DNA from: Streptomyces sp. NBRC 110611
Lineage (GTDB): Bacteria; Actinomycetota; Actinomycetes; Streptomycetales; Streptomycetaceae
Assembly (NCBI RefSeq): GCF_001590865.1
Contig: NZ_BBUY01000005.1
Span: forward strand, 310,001 to 374,000
Reading direction: 5' to 3'
Length of the DNA: 64,000 bases
Position 1 is the stretch's first letter; each line of letters begins with the position of its first letter. Under the pieces are notes generated by a model, which made no database searches, was not told where the DNA came from, and saw only the letters and a program-made list of their open reading frames with translations. A program made the position numbers and the translations under genes. Positions 56,465-64,000 of the stretch are shown here, in pieces.

Positions 56465-57205
56465 TCAGTTGGGAGTTCCGGGAACGCCGTGAGTTCCGGG
56501 AACGCCGTGAATGCCGGGCGGACCCTCCCCGTCGGAGGGTCCGCCCGGCGTCCAGCGTTCGCCGCCCATCAGATGACCGAGGCCGGTCCAGGCGAAGTTC
56601 ATCATCGTGGCGGCGGCGTCCTTCGGTGTCGGGTGCACCCGTTCCCCCGAAGGGCCCTCGTCCGTACGGACGTTGACCCACTCGGCGAGCGACTCGGCGG
56701 CACCGACCAGGGCGTGCGCCAGGCCCGCCACCTCGCGTTCGGCCAGCTCACCGGCGCAGCCCGCCTCCTTGGCGGCCATACCGATCAACTCCGTCACGAA
56801 TACGGCGATCTCCGCCCGCATGACGGCCACTTCGCGCGCGAACGGCTCGCCGTGCGTCCGGGCCTGCTGGTGGAGTACGGCCCAGCCGTCCGGGTTCCGC
56901 GCGGTGTGCGCGAAGAAGGCCTGCAGGCCGCTCCACAACTGACAGTCGGCCGCCTCCCCCGGCTCGACGGCGGCCGTCACGGCCGCCACCAGCGCCGCCC
57001 GCTCCCGTCGGATCACCGCGCTGAAGAGTTCTTCTTTCGAATGCAGGTAGAGGTAGACCAGCGGCTTGGAGACCCCGGCCACCTCGGCGATCTCATCCAT
57101 CGAGGCCGCCCGGTAACCGCGCCGGGCGAACGTCAGCACTGCGGCGTCGAGCATCTGCTGCTCCCGGACGGCGCGCGGTACCCGCTTGCTCTTCACAGCT
57201 TCCAC
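56465..57205 (-). CDS. TetR-family transcriptional regulator
   Basis: ATG start; 246 residues. N-terminal helix-turn-helix: REQQMLDAAVLTFARRGYRA, then SMDEIAEVAGVSKPLVYLYLHSKEEL. The ligand-binding domain is of the Streptomyces class that ends in a conserved TGLGHLMGGERW segment. The last ~20 residues are a short GVPGT repeat encoded by a direct DNA repeat near 56470-56510. It is divergent from the hydrolase gene at 57443, and a palindrome lies between them. Confidence 0.93.
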   Translation of the reverse strand: MEAVKSKRVPRAVREQQMLDAAVLTFARRGYRAASMDEIAEVAGVSKPLVYLYLHSKEELFSAVIRRERAALVAAVTAAVEPGEAADCQLWSGLQAFFAHTARNPDGWAVLHQQARTHGEPFAREVAVMRAEIAVFVTELIGMAAKEAGCAGELAEREVAGLAHALVGAAESLAEWVNVRTDEGPSGERVHPTPKDAAATMMNFAWTGLGHLMGGERWTPGGPSDGEGPPGIHGVPGTHGVPGTPN

Positions 57206-57286
57206 CCTGAATAGCCCTTCATCCCCGCCCCTTTACCGCCGAGTAAGTTTACGATCTTCGCCCCCGCCCCTCGCGGCTTTCACTGT

Positions 57287-57316
57287 TTGACATGATCCCC
57301 TCTCTGGCGAGACGAT
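57287..57316 (+). promoter_or_regulatory. Promoter of the alpha/beta-hydrolase gene
   Basis: A perfect -35 TTGACA (57287-57292) is followed after 18 bases by GACGAT (57311-57316), or after 21 by GATACG. The -10 region lies inside the palindromic operator, so the repressor should block this promoter. Confidence 0.6.
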
Positions 57317-57325
57317 ACGTCTCGC
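57307..57325. promoter_or_regulatory. Palindromic TetR operator
   Basis: GCGAGACG (57307-57314), ATA, CGTCTCGC (57318-57325) is a perfect 8+3+8 inverted repeat between the divergent TetR and hydrolase genes, overlapping the hydrolase -10 region. Size and symmetry fit a TetR operator. Confidence 0.75.
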
Positions 57326-57442
57326 ATCGCCTGGGGAGGCCCAGGCGCAAGCACAGACGCAGTTGCAGATGCAGCCCCAGACGCAGGCGCAGCCCCAGCC
57401 CCAGACGGGGCTGCACCCGCTCGCCCATCGGAGGACAGATTC

Positions 57443-58318
57443 GTGCAGCAGTTCCTTGACGCCGCCCCCGGCATCCGCCTGTGGACCGAACAGCGCGGGG
57501 CTGCCGACGCACCTCCGCTGCTGCTCATCATGGGCGCCCAGGCGTCCGGCGTCGGATGGCCGGAGCCACTGGTCGACGCGCTGGCCGCGCACCACCGGGT
57601 CATCCGATACGACCACCGCGACACCGGCCGCTCCACGTGGGCGTTCGAGGAGCACCCCTACCGGATCGCGGATCTCGCCGAGGACGTGATCGCGGTCCTG
57701 GACGGACTGGGTGTCGAACGGGCGCATCTCGTCGGCTTGTCATTGGGCGGCATGCTGGCCCAGATGGCGCTCGCCGACCACCCCGACCGGCTGATCAGCG
57801 CCACCCTCATGGGCACCAACGCCCTCAGCGCCACCCCCTACACCCGCCCGGACGGCAGCACCGTCCCGGTCGACGAACTCCCTGGTATCGCGCCCGAGGT
57901 CCTGGAGATGTGGGCCCGCCCGGTCGAGGACCACGGCCGGGCGGCGGAGGTGGAGCGGCGGGTCGAACACTGGCGGGTACTCGCCGGTGACCACCTCCCC
58001 TTCGATGACACGTACTTCCGCACGCTGGAGCAACGGATCATCGAGCACACGGGGCACTACCGGACGAGCACCGCATTCGCCCGTGCGGACGCCGGCGGCC
58101 TGCTCCGGACCGAGCAGCTCGCGCGGAACGAGGTTCCGACGCTGGTGATCTCGGCGCCCGCGGAGCCGGTGTTCCCGCCGCCGCACCCCCAGCACCTCGC
58201 GCAGTGCGTGAACGGCGCGTCCGTCGTCGAAATCCCGGGGATGGGGCACGCGCTGCCGGCGGCGGTACTGGGGCCACTGGCCGACGCCATCCTGGCGCAT
58301 ACGGCCGCGGCCCACTGA
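57443..58318 (+). CDS. Alpha/beta-hydrolase
   Basis: GTG start after GGAGGACAG; 291 residues. Full alpha/beta-hydrolase fold: LLLIMGAQASGVGWPEPLV, YDHRDTGRS, HLVGLSLGGMLAQ with nucleophile S100, and a C-terminal GMGHALP His. It resembles the esterase/EstB and aclacinomycin-methylesterase-like (RdmC) group. Substrate unknown. It is likely repressed by the divergent TetR protein and induced by its substrate or product. Confidence 0.9.
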   Translation: MQQFLDAAPGIRLWTEQRGAADAPPLLLIMGAQASGVGWPEPLVDALAAHHRVIRYDHRDTGRSTWAFEEHPYRIADLAEDVIAVLDGLGVERAHLVGLSLGGMLAQMALADHPDRLISATLMGTNALSATPYTRPDGSTVPVDELPGIAPEVLEMWARPVEDHGRAAEVERRVEHWRVLAGDHLPFDDTYFRTLEQRIIEHTGHYRTSTAFARADAGGLLRTEQLARNEVPTLVISAPAEPVFPPPHPQHLAQCVNGASVVEIPGMGHALPAAVLGPLADAILAHTAAAH

Positions 58319-58343
58319 CCCGCCTCGGCGCGCGGTGCATACG

Positions 58344-58387
58344 ACGGCGCCCCCACAGCCGGTGTGCAGTGGCTGTGGGGGCGCCGT
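58344..58387. terminator. Bidirectional terminator, perfect 17-bp stem
   Basis: ACGGCGCCCCCACAGCC at 58344-58360 pairs perfectly with GGCTGTGGGGGCGCCGT at 58371-58387 around a 10-base loop, between the convergent hydrolase and symporter genes. Confidence 0.9.
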
Positions 58388-58404
58388 GCGGCGGACGCCG
58401 GGGA

Positions 58405-59838
58405 TCAGCTCGCGGTGGCCGCGGCGGGGACGGGCGCGGGCGCCGGCTCGTCGGACGCGTCACTGCCACTGCTGGCGCCAGTGCCACTGCCGGTGCCGGT
58501 GTCGCTGCTGGTGCCGCCGATGCCGGCGGCGTGGGCGTACGCCTCGCGGTCCAGGATGTTCTCCTTGGCGGAGACCAGGATCGGGATCACCGACTGGCCG
58601 GCGACATTCGTGGCCGTCCGCATCATGTCCACGATCGGGTCGATGGCCATCAGCAGACCGACGCCCTCCAGGGGCAGGCCCAGGGTGGACAGGGTCAGCG
58701 TCAGCGTGACCGTTGCGCCGGTCAGGCCGGCGGTGGCGGCCGAGCCGATCACCGAGACGAACGCGATCAGCACGTAGTCGGCGATGCTGAGGGGAACGTC
58801 GAAGATCTGGGCGATGAAGATCGCCGCGATCGCCGGGTAGATCGAGGCGCAGCCGTCCATCTTGGTCGTCGAGCCGAACGGCACGGCGAAGGAGGCGTAT
58901 TCGCGCGGTACGCCCAGCCGTTCGGTTACCTGCTGGGTGACCGGCATGGTGCCGACCGACGAGCGGGAGACGAACGCCAGCTGGATGGCGGGCCAGGCGC
59001 CCTGGAAGAACTTCAGCGGGCTGACCTTGCCGACGGCCGACAGCAGCAGCGGGTAGACGCCGAACATCACCAGCGCGCAGCCGACGTAGATGTCGACGGT
59101 GAAGGTCGCGTACTTGCCGATCAGGTTCCAGCCGTACGTCGCGATGGCGTGGCCGATGAGGCCGACGGTGCCGATCGGGGCGAGGCGGATGACCCACCAC
59201 AGCGCCTTCTGCAGCAGCTCGAGAGCCGAGCGGCTGATCTTGAGGACCGGCTCGGCCTTGTCACCGAGCTGCAGAGCGGCGATACCGGCGACGGCCGCCA
59301 TGAAGACGATCTGCAGGACGTTCAGCTCGGTGAACGGTGTGATCACGTCGCTGGGGACGATGCCGGTGAGGAAGTCGATCCAGGAGCCGGTGTGGGCGGG
59401 GAGCTTGCCGTCCTTGGGAGTCAGGCCGGTGCCCGCGCCGGGGTTGGTGAGCAGGCCGATCGCCAGGCCGATCGCGACGGCGATCAGCGAGGTGGTCATG
59501 AACCACAGCAGCGTGCGGGTGGCGAGCCGGGCGGCGTTGTTGACCTGCCGCAGGTTGGTGATCGACACCAGGATCGCGAAGAACACCAGCGGGGCCACGG
59601 CCAGCTTCAGCAGCTGGACGAAGAGATCGCCGATGTGCTGCAGCGTGGTGGTGAGCCAGCTGACGTCGCCGCTCTTGGCGATCCCGCCCAGCACCACGCC
59701 CAGTACGAGACCGGCGAGGATCTGGGCCCAGAACGGGAACCTGGGTATTCGGGAGGACTTGGGGGCCTTGGGGGCGTTGGCGGCCTGAGGGGCTCGCGGG
59801 GTCTGGGCGGACTCGGCGGTCTCGGCAGACGTGGACAA
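58405..59838 (-). CDS. Dicarboxylate/amino acid:cation symporter (DAACS/GltP-DctA family)
   Basis: The TTG at 59838 has GGAG 8 bases upstream; a GTG at 59847 is the alternative, and the frame is open to 59976. It has 477 residues. Recognisable family parts are LLKLAVAPLVFFAILVSITNL, SRSSVGTMPVTQQ (first serine-rich hairpin) and VPFGSTTKMDGCASIYPAIAAIFIAQ with the conserved substrate region. It takes up C4-dicarboxylates, glutamate or aspartate with H+ or Na+. The C-terminal ~40 residues are Gly/Ser/Ala-rich and disordered. A strong palindrome lies ~240 bases upstream. Confidence 0.93.
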   Translation of the reverse strand: MSTSAETAESAQTPRAPQAANAPKAPKSSRIPRFPFWAQILAGLVLGVVLGGIAKSGDVSWLTTTLQHIGDLFVQLLKLAVAPLVFFAILVSITNLRQVNNAARLATRTLLWFMTTSLIAVAIGLAIGLLTNPGAGTGLTPKDGKLPAHTGSWIDFLTGIVPSDVITPFTELNVLQIVFMAAVAGIAALQLGDKAEPVLKISRSALELLQKALWWVIRLAPIGTVGLIGHAIATYGWNLIGKYATFTVDIYVGCALVMFGVYPLLLSAVGKVSPLKFFQGAWPAIQLAFVSRSSVGTMPVTQQVTERLGVPREYASFAVPFGSTTKMDGCASIYPAIAAIFIAQIFDVPLSIADYVLIAFVSVIGSAATAGLTGATVTLTLTLSTLGLPLEGVGLLMAIDPIVDMMRTATNVAGQSVIPILVSAKENILDREAYAHAAGIGGTSSDTGTGSGTGASSGSDASDEPAPAPVPAAATAS

Positions 59839-60073
59839 CGGACACACTCCGGGAACGGGGAAGACGTCGGGAAACGGCGTGGTTGAGCGCCAGGAGGTCC
59901 GTACTTCAGACAGGATCTCCGGCCACTGCGTGAGGTCGGTCAGCGGCGGCGACAGGCCGCGGACATACAGCGGCAAAGATCGACATGCAGGCGCGCCACG
60001 AGCGGAACGCTCATGGGGGACGGGGGCGCGGCTGCGGTCTTCATGACAAGCACGTTAACACTTGAACTTTGAG

Positions 60074-60098
60074 GATCCCAAAGAAAATCTTTGGGATC
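60074..60098. promoter_or_regulatory. Perfect 11-bp inverted repeat, probable operator for the symporter gene
   Basis: GATCCCAAAGA (60074-60084), AAA, TCTTTGGGATC (60088-60098) is a perfect inverted repeat in an AT-rich island ~236 bases upstream of the symporter start. The arms and 3-base spacing suit a dimeric regulator. The regulator is not encoded nearby. Confidence 0.65.
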
Positions 60099-60197
60099 TG
60101 CGACGGGGCCCGGGAGAGACGGGGGAGACGGAAGGCGATACGGGGAGGGGAGCGGCGGAAATGCAGAGCCCCAACGCCCGCCCTTACAACGCAACAA

Positions 60198-60237
60198 GCG
60201 CCCGGCGCCGTGGAGATCTGTCCACGGCGCCGGGCGC
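60198..60237. terminator. Terminator, perfect 17-bp stem, after the DUF4229 gene
   Basis: GCGCCCGGCGCCGTGGA (60198-60214) pairs perfectly with TCCACGGCGCCGGGCGC (60221-60237) around a 6-base loop. It lies 96 bases beyond the DUF4229 stop on the minus strand. Confidence 0.8.
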
Positions 60238-60332
60238 CTGCGAAGTGTGCTGTGCGGTGTGCTGCGAGGTGTGCGGTGGCTGTGACGCGTCTTACAACCT
60301 GTCCTCCTGCAGCCCGTCCTACGGCCCGCCGG

Positions 60333-60620
60333 TTACAGCCCGTCCTCCTGGCTCGCGTTGGCGCTGATCCGGGCACGCTGGCGGTCGACCTTGGCGACGA
60401 TCTGCTCGGACATCGCGTCCCGCTGCTTGCGCAGCAGCACAAAGCTGAGCGGGGCGGAGATCACGATGGCGAGCAACAGCATCCAGATGGTGTTGGACGC
60501 GCCCACCCCGAGCGGAATGACGTGGAAGTAGGCCAGCACCCACACCACCGCGAAGCAGGCGATGAACAGGCCGATGCGAAGGGCGGTGTAGCGGAGTGTG
60601 GCGAACTTGTGGCTGCTCAC
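60333..60620 (-). CDS. DUF4229 membrane protein
   Basis: The GTG at 60620 (VSSHKFATLRYTALRIGLF) is the likely start; the frame is open to 60674. It has 95 residues and two membrane helices (LFIACFAVVWVLAYFHV, TIWMLLLAIVISAPLSFVLL), followed by a charged tail with LLRKQRDAMSEQIV. This small membrane family is common in Streptomyces beside mqnE. Function unknown. Confidence 0.88.
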   Translation of the reverse strand: MSSHKFATLRYTALRIGLFIACFAVVWVLAYFHVIPLGVGASNTIWMLLLAIVISAPLSFVLLRKQRDAMSEQIVAKVDRQRARISANASQEDGL

Positions 60621-60769
60621 GGCGGGGACCTTTTTCTCAACGGCAACCGAAAGGGTCGCCTTCCAGTCAAGCACAGCACCCGGGGCGTTCTTCCGGGCCC
60701 CGGACGCGCCCGGACCGACAGGCTCGGGGACCGGCTCAGGACCGGCCCGGGGACCAGCCCGGAACCGGC

Positions 60770-61945
60770 TCAGACGCGCATCGGCTGCGGCGATTCGCGG
60801 CGCTCGGCATCCGGGCCCGGGTACTCGCGGATGACCTCGTACCGGGTGTTGCGCTCGACCGGGCGGAAGCCGGCGTCGCGAATCAGCTCCAGCAGGTCCT
60901 CACGGTTGAGCTTGTTCGGCGTACCGAAGTTGTCCGCGTCATGCGTGATCTTGTACTCGACGACCGAGCCGTCCATGTCGTCCGCGCCGTGCTGCAGCGC
61001 GAGCTGGGCGGTCTGCACACCGTGCATCACCCAGAAGCACTTGACGTGCGGAACGTTGTCGAAGAGGAGGCGGGAGACCGCGAAGACCTTCAGCGCCTCG
61101 GCGCCGGTGGCCATGCTCGTACGCGCCTGGAGGCGGTTGCGGACCTTGCCGTCCTTCATGTCCACGAAGTCGTGCTGGTAGCGCAGCGGGATGAAGACGT
61201 GGAAGCCGCCGGTCTCGTCCTGGAGTTCGCGCAGCCGCAGGATGTGGTCGACGCGGTGGCGGGGCTCCTCGATGTGCCCGTACAGCATCGTGCACGGGCC
61301 CTTGAGGCCCTTCTCGTGGGCGAGGCGGTGGATGCGCGACCAGTCCTCCCAGTGGGTGTCGTGATCGACGATGTGCTGGCGGACCTCCCAGTCGAAGATC
61401 TCCGCGCCGCCGCCGGTCAGCGACTCGAGACCGGCGTCGATCAGCTCGTCGAGGATCTCGGAGGCGGACAGTCCCGAGATCTTCTCGAAGTGCTGGATCT
61501 CGGTGGCGGTGAACGCCTTCAGGGAGACGTTCGGCAGCGCCTCCTTGAGGGCCTTCAGCGACCGGGGGTAGTAGCGCCAGGGCAGCGTGGGGTGGAGCCC
61601 GTTGACGATGTGCAGCTCGGTGAGGTTGTCGCTCTCCATGGCCTTGGCGAGACGGACGGCCTCCTCGATGCGCATGGTGTACGCGTCCTTCTCGCCCGGC
61701 TTGCGCTGGAACGAGCAGTAGGCGCACGACGCGGTGCACACATTGGTCATGTTGAGGTGGCGGTTGACGTTGAAGTGGACGACGTCGCCGTTCTTGCGGG
61801 TGCGCACCTCATGGGCGAGGCCGCCGAGCCATGCCAGGTCGTCGGACTCGTAGAGGGCGATGCCGTCCTCGCGGGTCAGCCGCTCCCCGGCGTGGACCTT
61901 CGCCTCCAGCTCGCGCTTGAGGCCCGCATCCATCGACGCAGCCAT
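60770..61945 (-). CDS. mqnE: Aminofutalosine synthase
   Basis: The ATG at 61945 has GGGAGG 7 bases upstream; the frame is open to 62239. It has 391 residues. A radical SAM enzyme with ligands C70, C74 and C77 (CTASCAYC). It joins the chorismate-derived enol-pyruvyl benzoate to SAM, giving aminofutalosine. Supporting parts are VHFNVNRHLNMTNVCTASC, HIVNGLHPTLPWRYY and TGGFHVFIPLRYQHDF. It is related to MqnC in the same window; both have the cluster at identical residue numbers. Confidence 0.95.
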   Translation of the reverse strand: MAASMDAGLKRELEAKVHAGERLTREDGIALYESDDLAWLGGLAHEVRTRKNGDVVHFNVNRHLNMTNVCTASCAYCSFQRKPGEKDAYTMRIEEAVRLAKAMESDNLTELHIVNGLHPTLPWRYYPRSLKALKEALPNVSLKAFTATEIQHFEKISGLSASEILDELIDAGLESLTGGGAEIFDWEVRQHIVDHDTHWEDWSRIHRLAHEKGLKGPCTMLYGHIEEPRHRVDHILRLRELQDETGGFHVFIPLRYQHDFVDMKDGKVRNRLQARTSMATGAEALKVFAVSRLLFDNVPHVKCFWVMHGVQTAQLALQHGADDMDGSVVEYKITHDADNFGTPNKLNREDLLELIRDAGFRPVERNTRYEVIREYPGPDAERRESPQPMRV

Positions 61946-62284
61946 CCGGTCGCCTCCCAGTCTCCGCCGCCCGGTCGCCAGGCGTATATCTCTCTGGCCG
62001 TCTGTCTCTGGCCGTCTGTCTCTGGCCGCCGCTTCGGCCGGGCGGGCCCCGTGGAGCCGCGCCGACCGCGCTTTCAGCCGTGCTGTCAGCCGTGTTGTCA
62101 CGCCGTACCGCTCGCCGTTCCGATGCGCAAAACGAGCTCCGCCGAGCCTACTCCCCCGCTGTGACAGCGGACGGGGCACCCTGGCGCGGCGGGCGGCGCC
62201 CCGTGACGACGCACACGACACGCACGACGCGCACGACACATACGACGCACGCGACGCGCACCGCCCGCCGCGGTCCGGAGGTGC
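61946..62284. repeat. Intergenic region with short tandem repeats
   Basis: About 340 bases with no gene supported. TCTCTGGCCGTCTG is repeated about two and a half times near 61990-62030, and a CACGACGCGCACGACA-like repeat runs from about 62210 to 62265. It must hold the mqnE promoter. The frame running through it upstream of mqnE encodes only low-complexity peptide. Confidence 0.65.
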
Positions 62285-62743
62285 CTACGCGACCTCGTCG
62301 GGCAGCTCACCGACGCGATTCTCCCACTTGGTGGAGAGCACGATGGTGGTACGCGTACGGGAGACGCCCTTGGTGCCGGAGAGCCGCCGGATGGTGCGCT
62401 CCAGGCCGTCCACGTCGCCCACCCGCACCTTGAGCATGTACGAGTCGTCGCCGGCGATGAACCAGCAGTCCTCGATCTCGGCGAGGTCGCGCAGCCGACG
62501 GGCGACGTCCTCGTGGTCGGCCGCGTCCGAGAGCGAGATGCCGACCAGTGCGGTGACGCCGAGGCCGAGCGAGGCGGCGTCGACCGTCGCGCGGTAGCCG
62601 GTGATCACTCCGGCCGCTTCGAGGCGGTTGATCCGGTCCGTGACGCTGGGCCCGGAAAGGCCCACGAGCCGGCCGAGCTCCGCGTACGAGGCGCGGCCGT
62701 TCTCGCGAAGTGCCTGGATGAGCTGCCTATCCACCGCGTCCAT
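62285..62743 (-). CDS. Lrp/AsnC-family transcriptional regulator
   Basis: ATG start; 152 residues, the normal size. The N-terminal winged helix DAVDRQLIQALRENGRASYAEL, with helix-turn-helix LVGLSGPSVTDRINRLEAAG, is followed by the RAM ligand-binding domain with GVTALVGISL and FIAGDDSYMLKVRVGD. It is divergent from the small basic gene at 62865 and lies beside mqnE, so it may control either. The effector is likely an amino acid. Confidence 0.94.
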   Translation of the reverse strand: MDAVDRQLIQALRENGRASYAELGRLVGLSGPSVTDRINRLEAAGVITGYRATVDAASLGLGVTALVGISLSDAADHEDVARRLRDLAEIEDCWFIAGDDSYMLKVRVGDVDGLERTIRRLSGTKGVSRTRTTIVLSTKWENRVGELPDEVA

Positions 62744-62787
62744 GCCCTCAAGCCTTCCAATCTTTACGCATTTTCGAGTTTTGCATG

Positions 62788-62819
62788 TAGAATCTAAGGC
62801 ATACAGGGCCTAGGCCCTG
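62788..62819. promoter_or_regulatory. Promoter -10 and 16-bp palindrome between AsnC-type and small basic genes
   Basis: TAGAAT at 62788-62793 is a good -10 for the plus-strand gene, with TTACGC 18 bases upstream as a weak -35. Downstream, CAGGGCCTAGGCCCTG at 62804-62819 is a perfect palindrome near the expected start of transcription. It is a candidate operator for the AsnC-type regulator or another factor. Confidence 0.55.
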
Positions 62820-62864
62820 CGATTCTTTCCAGCGATCAAAGAAGATCCCACAGGAGTAGTCACC

Positions 62865-62999
62865 GTGTACTCGATCGAGATGGCCTACGCCCGCATGCGC
62901 GAGCTGCAGGACCAGGCCAATCGTTCACGTGCCCACAAGCTCGCCCAGCCGCAGTCCCGGCGCCGCTTCGGCCGCGCCACCACGGCCAAGAAGCGCTGA
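62865..62999 (+). CDS. 44-residue basic protein
   Basis: The GTG at 62865 follows AGGAG at 9 bases and reads 44 residues to TGA at 62997-62999. It starts with an amphipathic helix (VYSIEMAYARMRELQDQAN) and ends in an Arg/Lys-rich tail (QSRRRFGRATTAKKR). A good promoter, ribosome site and divergent regulator support it as a real gene. Small basic proteins of this type are found in many Streptomyces beside the AsnC gene; function unknown. Confidence 0.7.
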   Translation: MYSIEMAYARMRELQDQANRSRAHKLAQPQSRRRFGRATTAKKR

Positions 63000-63002
63000 G
63001 CG

Positions 63003-63088
63003 CTGAGCCCTCGAAGAGCTACGAGCCAAGAGCAGCGAACAGCCACGAGCTGCGAGCTGTCACGAACAGCCACGAGCCACGAGTTGCG
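63003..63088. repeat. Degenerate tandem repeat between the small gene and ubiX
   Basis: Imperfect copies of CCACGAGCTGCGAGCT and AACAGCCACGAG run through about 63003-63088. They lie between the convergent 44-residue gene and ubiX and may slow or end transcription. No stable terminator stem is obvious. Confidence 0.6.
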
Positions 63089-63097
63089 AGCTAAGAC

Positions 63098-63928
63098 TTA
63101 AGAAACGTCCGGGGCCTCCTTCTCTCCCTTGGAGCCACCCCGAAGCTCCCCCTCCCAGCGCCGGTACAACCCGTGCGGCACCTCGGCCGCATCGAGCACC
63201 CGGCCCGCGACGAAGTCCACCAGATCCTGGATGTGCGTCGCCCCCGCGTAGAACGCCGGCGAGGCGGGCAGCACCACAGCGCCCGCCTCGTCCAGCGCGA
63301 CCAGATGCTTCAGCGTCGGCCCGTTCAACGGCGTCTCACGCACCGCCACCACCAGCCGCCGCCGCTCCTTGAGCGTCACGCTCGCCACCCGCTGCAGCAG
63401 GTCCTTCGACAGCCCGAGCGCCACTCCGGCCACGCACGCCGTGCTCGCCGGGACGATCAGCATCCCCTTCACCGGATACGAACCCGACGAGGGCCCGGCC
63501 GCCAGATCCCCGGCCGGCCAGTAGCGCACCCGCGCCAGATCCGTCTCCGGCACCGGGAACGTGGCCGGCTTGCCGTCCGCCCCACGCGCCAGCCACTCCC
63601 GCAGGTCGGTACGCCAGTGCGCATCCCGGAAGGCGATCCCGGTCTCGTCCAGCAGCGTCAGCCGCGACGCCCGGCTGACGATCAGGTCCACCGCCTCGCC
63701 GGCGGCGAGCAGCCCGCGCACGACGGAAGCCGCGTACGGCGTCCCGGACGCGCCGGAGATCCCCACCACCCAGGGACGGCGGGGGCCGGCGCCGCCGTCC
63801 GGCGCGCCGGCGAGTGCCTCGCCGGCACCAGCGGCGTTGCTCTTGCCGGTGCCGGCATTCCCGACGTTGCCGGCGTGGCTGCTGTTGTTGTCGGTGTCGT
63901 TGCTAGTGCTGTTGTGCCGCGGCTCCAC
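63098..63928 (-). CDS. ubiX: UbiX-family flavin prenyltransferase
   Basis: GTG start; 276 residues, about 50 longer than usual because of a Gly/Asn/Ala-rich N-terminus (a later start near residue 50 is possible). The flavin-binding start RPWVVGISGASGTPYAASVV, the phosphate-binding SGSYPVKGMLIVPAST and the conserved LLQRVASVTLKERRRLVVAVRETPL are typical. It makes prenylated FMN for a UbiD-type decarboxylase. In futalosine-pathway organisms this is the decarboxylase acting on the menaquinone naphthoate precursor. Neighbours beyond the right edge would be expected to include that pathway's prenyltransferase. Confidence 0.92.
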   Translation of the reverse strand: MEPRHNSTSNDTDNNSSHAGNVGNAGTGKSNAAGAGEALAGAPDGGAGPRRPWVVGISGASGTPYAASVVRGLLAAGEAVDLIVSRASRLTLLDETGIAFRDAHWRTDLREWLARGADGKPATFPVPETDLARVRYWPAGDLAAGPSSGSYPVKGMLIVPASTACVAGVALGLSKDLLQRVASVTLKERRRLVVAVRETPLNGPTLKHLVALDEAGAVVLPASPAFYAGATHIQDLVDFVAGRVLDAAEVPHGLYRRWEGELRGGSKGEKEAPDVS

Positions 63929-64000
63929 GCATCGAGCCTATCCGGCGGAACCACCGAGCCCCTCACGTCCGTTCTTACGATGCGCCCCTCGCCACGCCTG

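Larger units (their letters stand above)
59839..60332. other. Intergenic region upstream of the symporter gene
   Basis: About 490 bases, no gene supported. It holds an AT-rich palindrome (60074-60098) and a long GC-rich hairpin (60198-60237), both listed separately. The AT-rich stretch 60045-60100, unusual for this genome, is the likely promoter region of the minus-strand symporter gene. Confidence 0.6.

Overview
The window comes from a high-GC actinomycete, almost certainly a Streptomyces. GTG and TTG starts are frequent and operons are joined by ATGA/GTGA overlaps. The futalosine menaquinone pathway, a fourteen-gene nuo operon and WhiJ/DUF397-type regulators are present. Species cannot be resolved from the sequence.

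Positions 1 to about 15,280 are the right end of an integrated siphovirus-like prophage whose left part lies outside the window. It runs from a tail-assembly chaperone through the tape measure, distal tail, further tail and baseplate proteins, one tail gene carrying a -1 frameshift, a collagen-repeat fibre, a LysM amidase endolysin and two small holin-like membrane proteins. A cargo segment follows (9,871-15,094): a WhiJ-like XRE regulator with its DUF397 partner, a divergent run of small unknown genes, a radical SAM/SPASM-type protein with a Cys-rich tail, an unknown 121-residue protein and an EamA permease. Several cargo genes contain TTA codons. The prophage ends inside rarD, leaving a chromosomal gene without its first ~90 codons.

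From about 15,280 to 25,000 lie chromosomal genes: an ABC exporter with a LolA/DUF2092-like membrane-anchored protein, a trans-polyprenyl diphosphate synthase (probably for the menaquinone tail), fumarylacetoacetase, a GPP34 protein and a small lipoprotein. From 25,016 to 41,207 the minus strand carries nuoA-nuoN, encoding proton-pumping NADH:menaquinone oxidoreductase (complex I). A Rex-type operator lies upstream of nuoA.

From 41,990 to 64,000 the genes are NlpC/P60 hydrolase, geranylgeranyl-reductase-like flavoprotein, LysR + MFS, a glutamate-cysteine-ligase-like enzyme, menG, an amidohydrolase-like protein without a catalytic barrel, mqnC, an esterase, mqnA, a cold-shock protein with a structured leader, two small zinc-finger proteins, a TetR/hydrolase pair with a palindromic operator, a dicarboxylate symporter, DUF4229, mqnE, Lrp/AsnC with a divergent 44-residue basic protein, and ubiX. 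Polyprenyl synthase, mqnA, mqnC, mqnE, menG, ubiX and the possible menaquinone reductase make or tailor the quinone that the nuo complex reduces, so this neighbourhood is a respiratory one.
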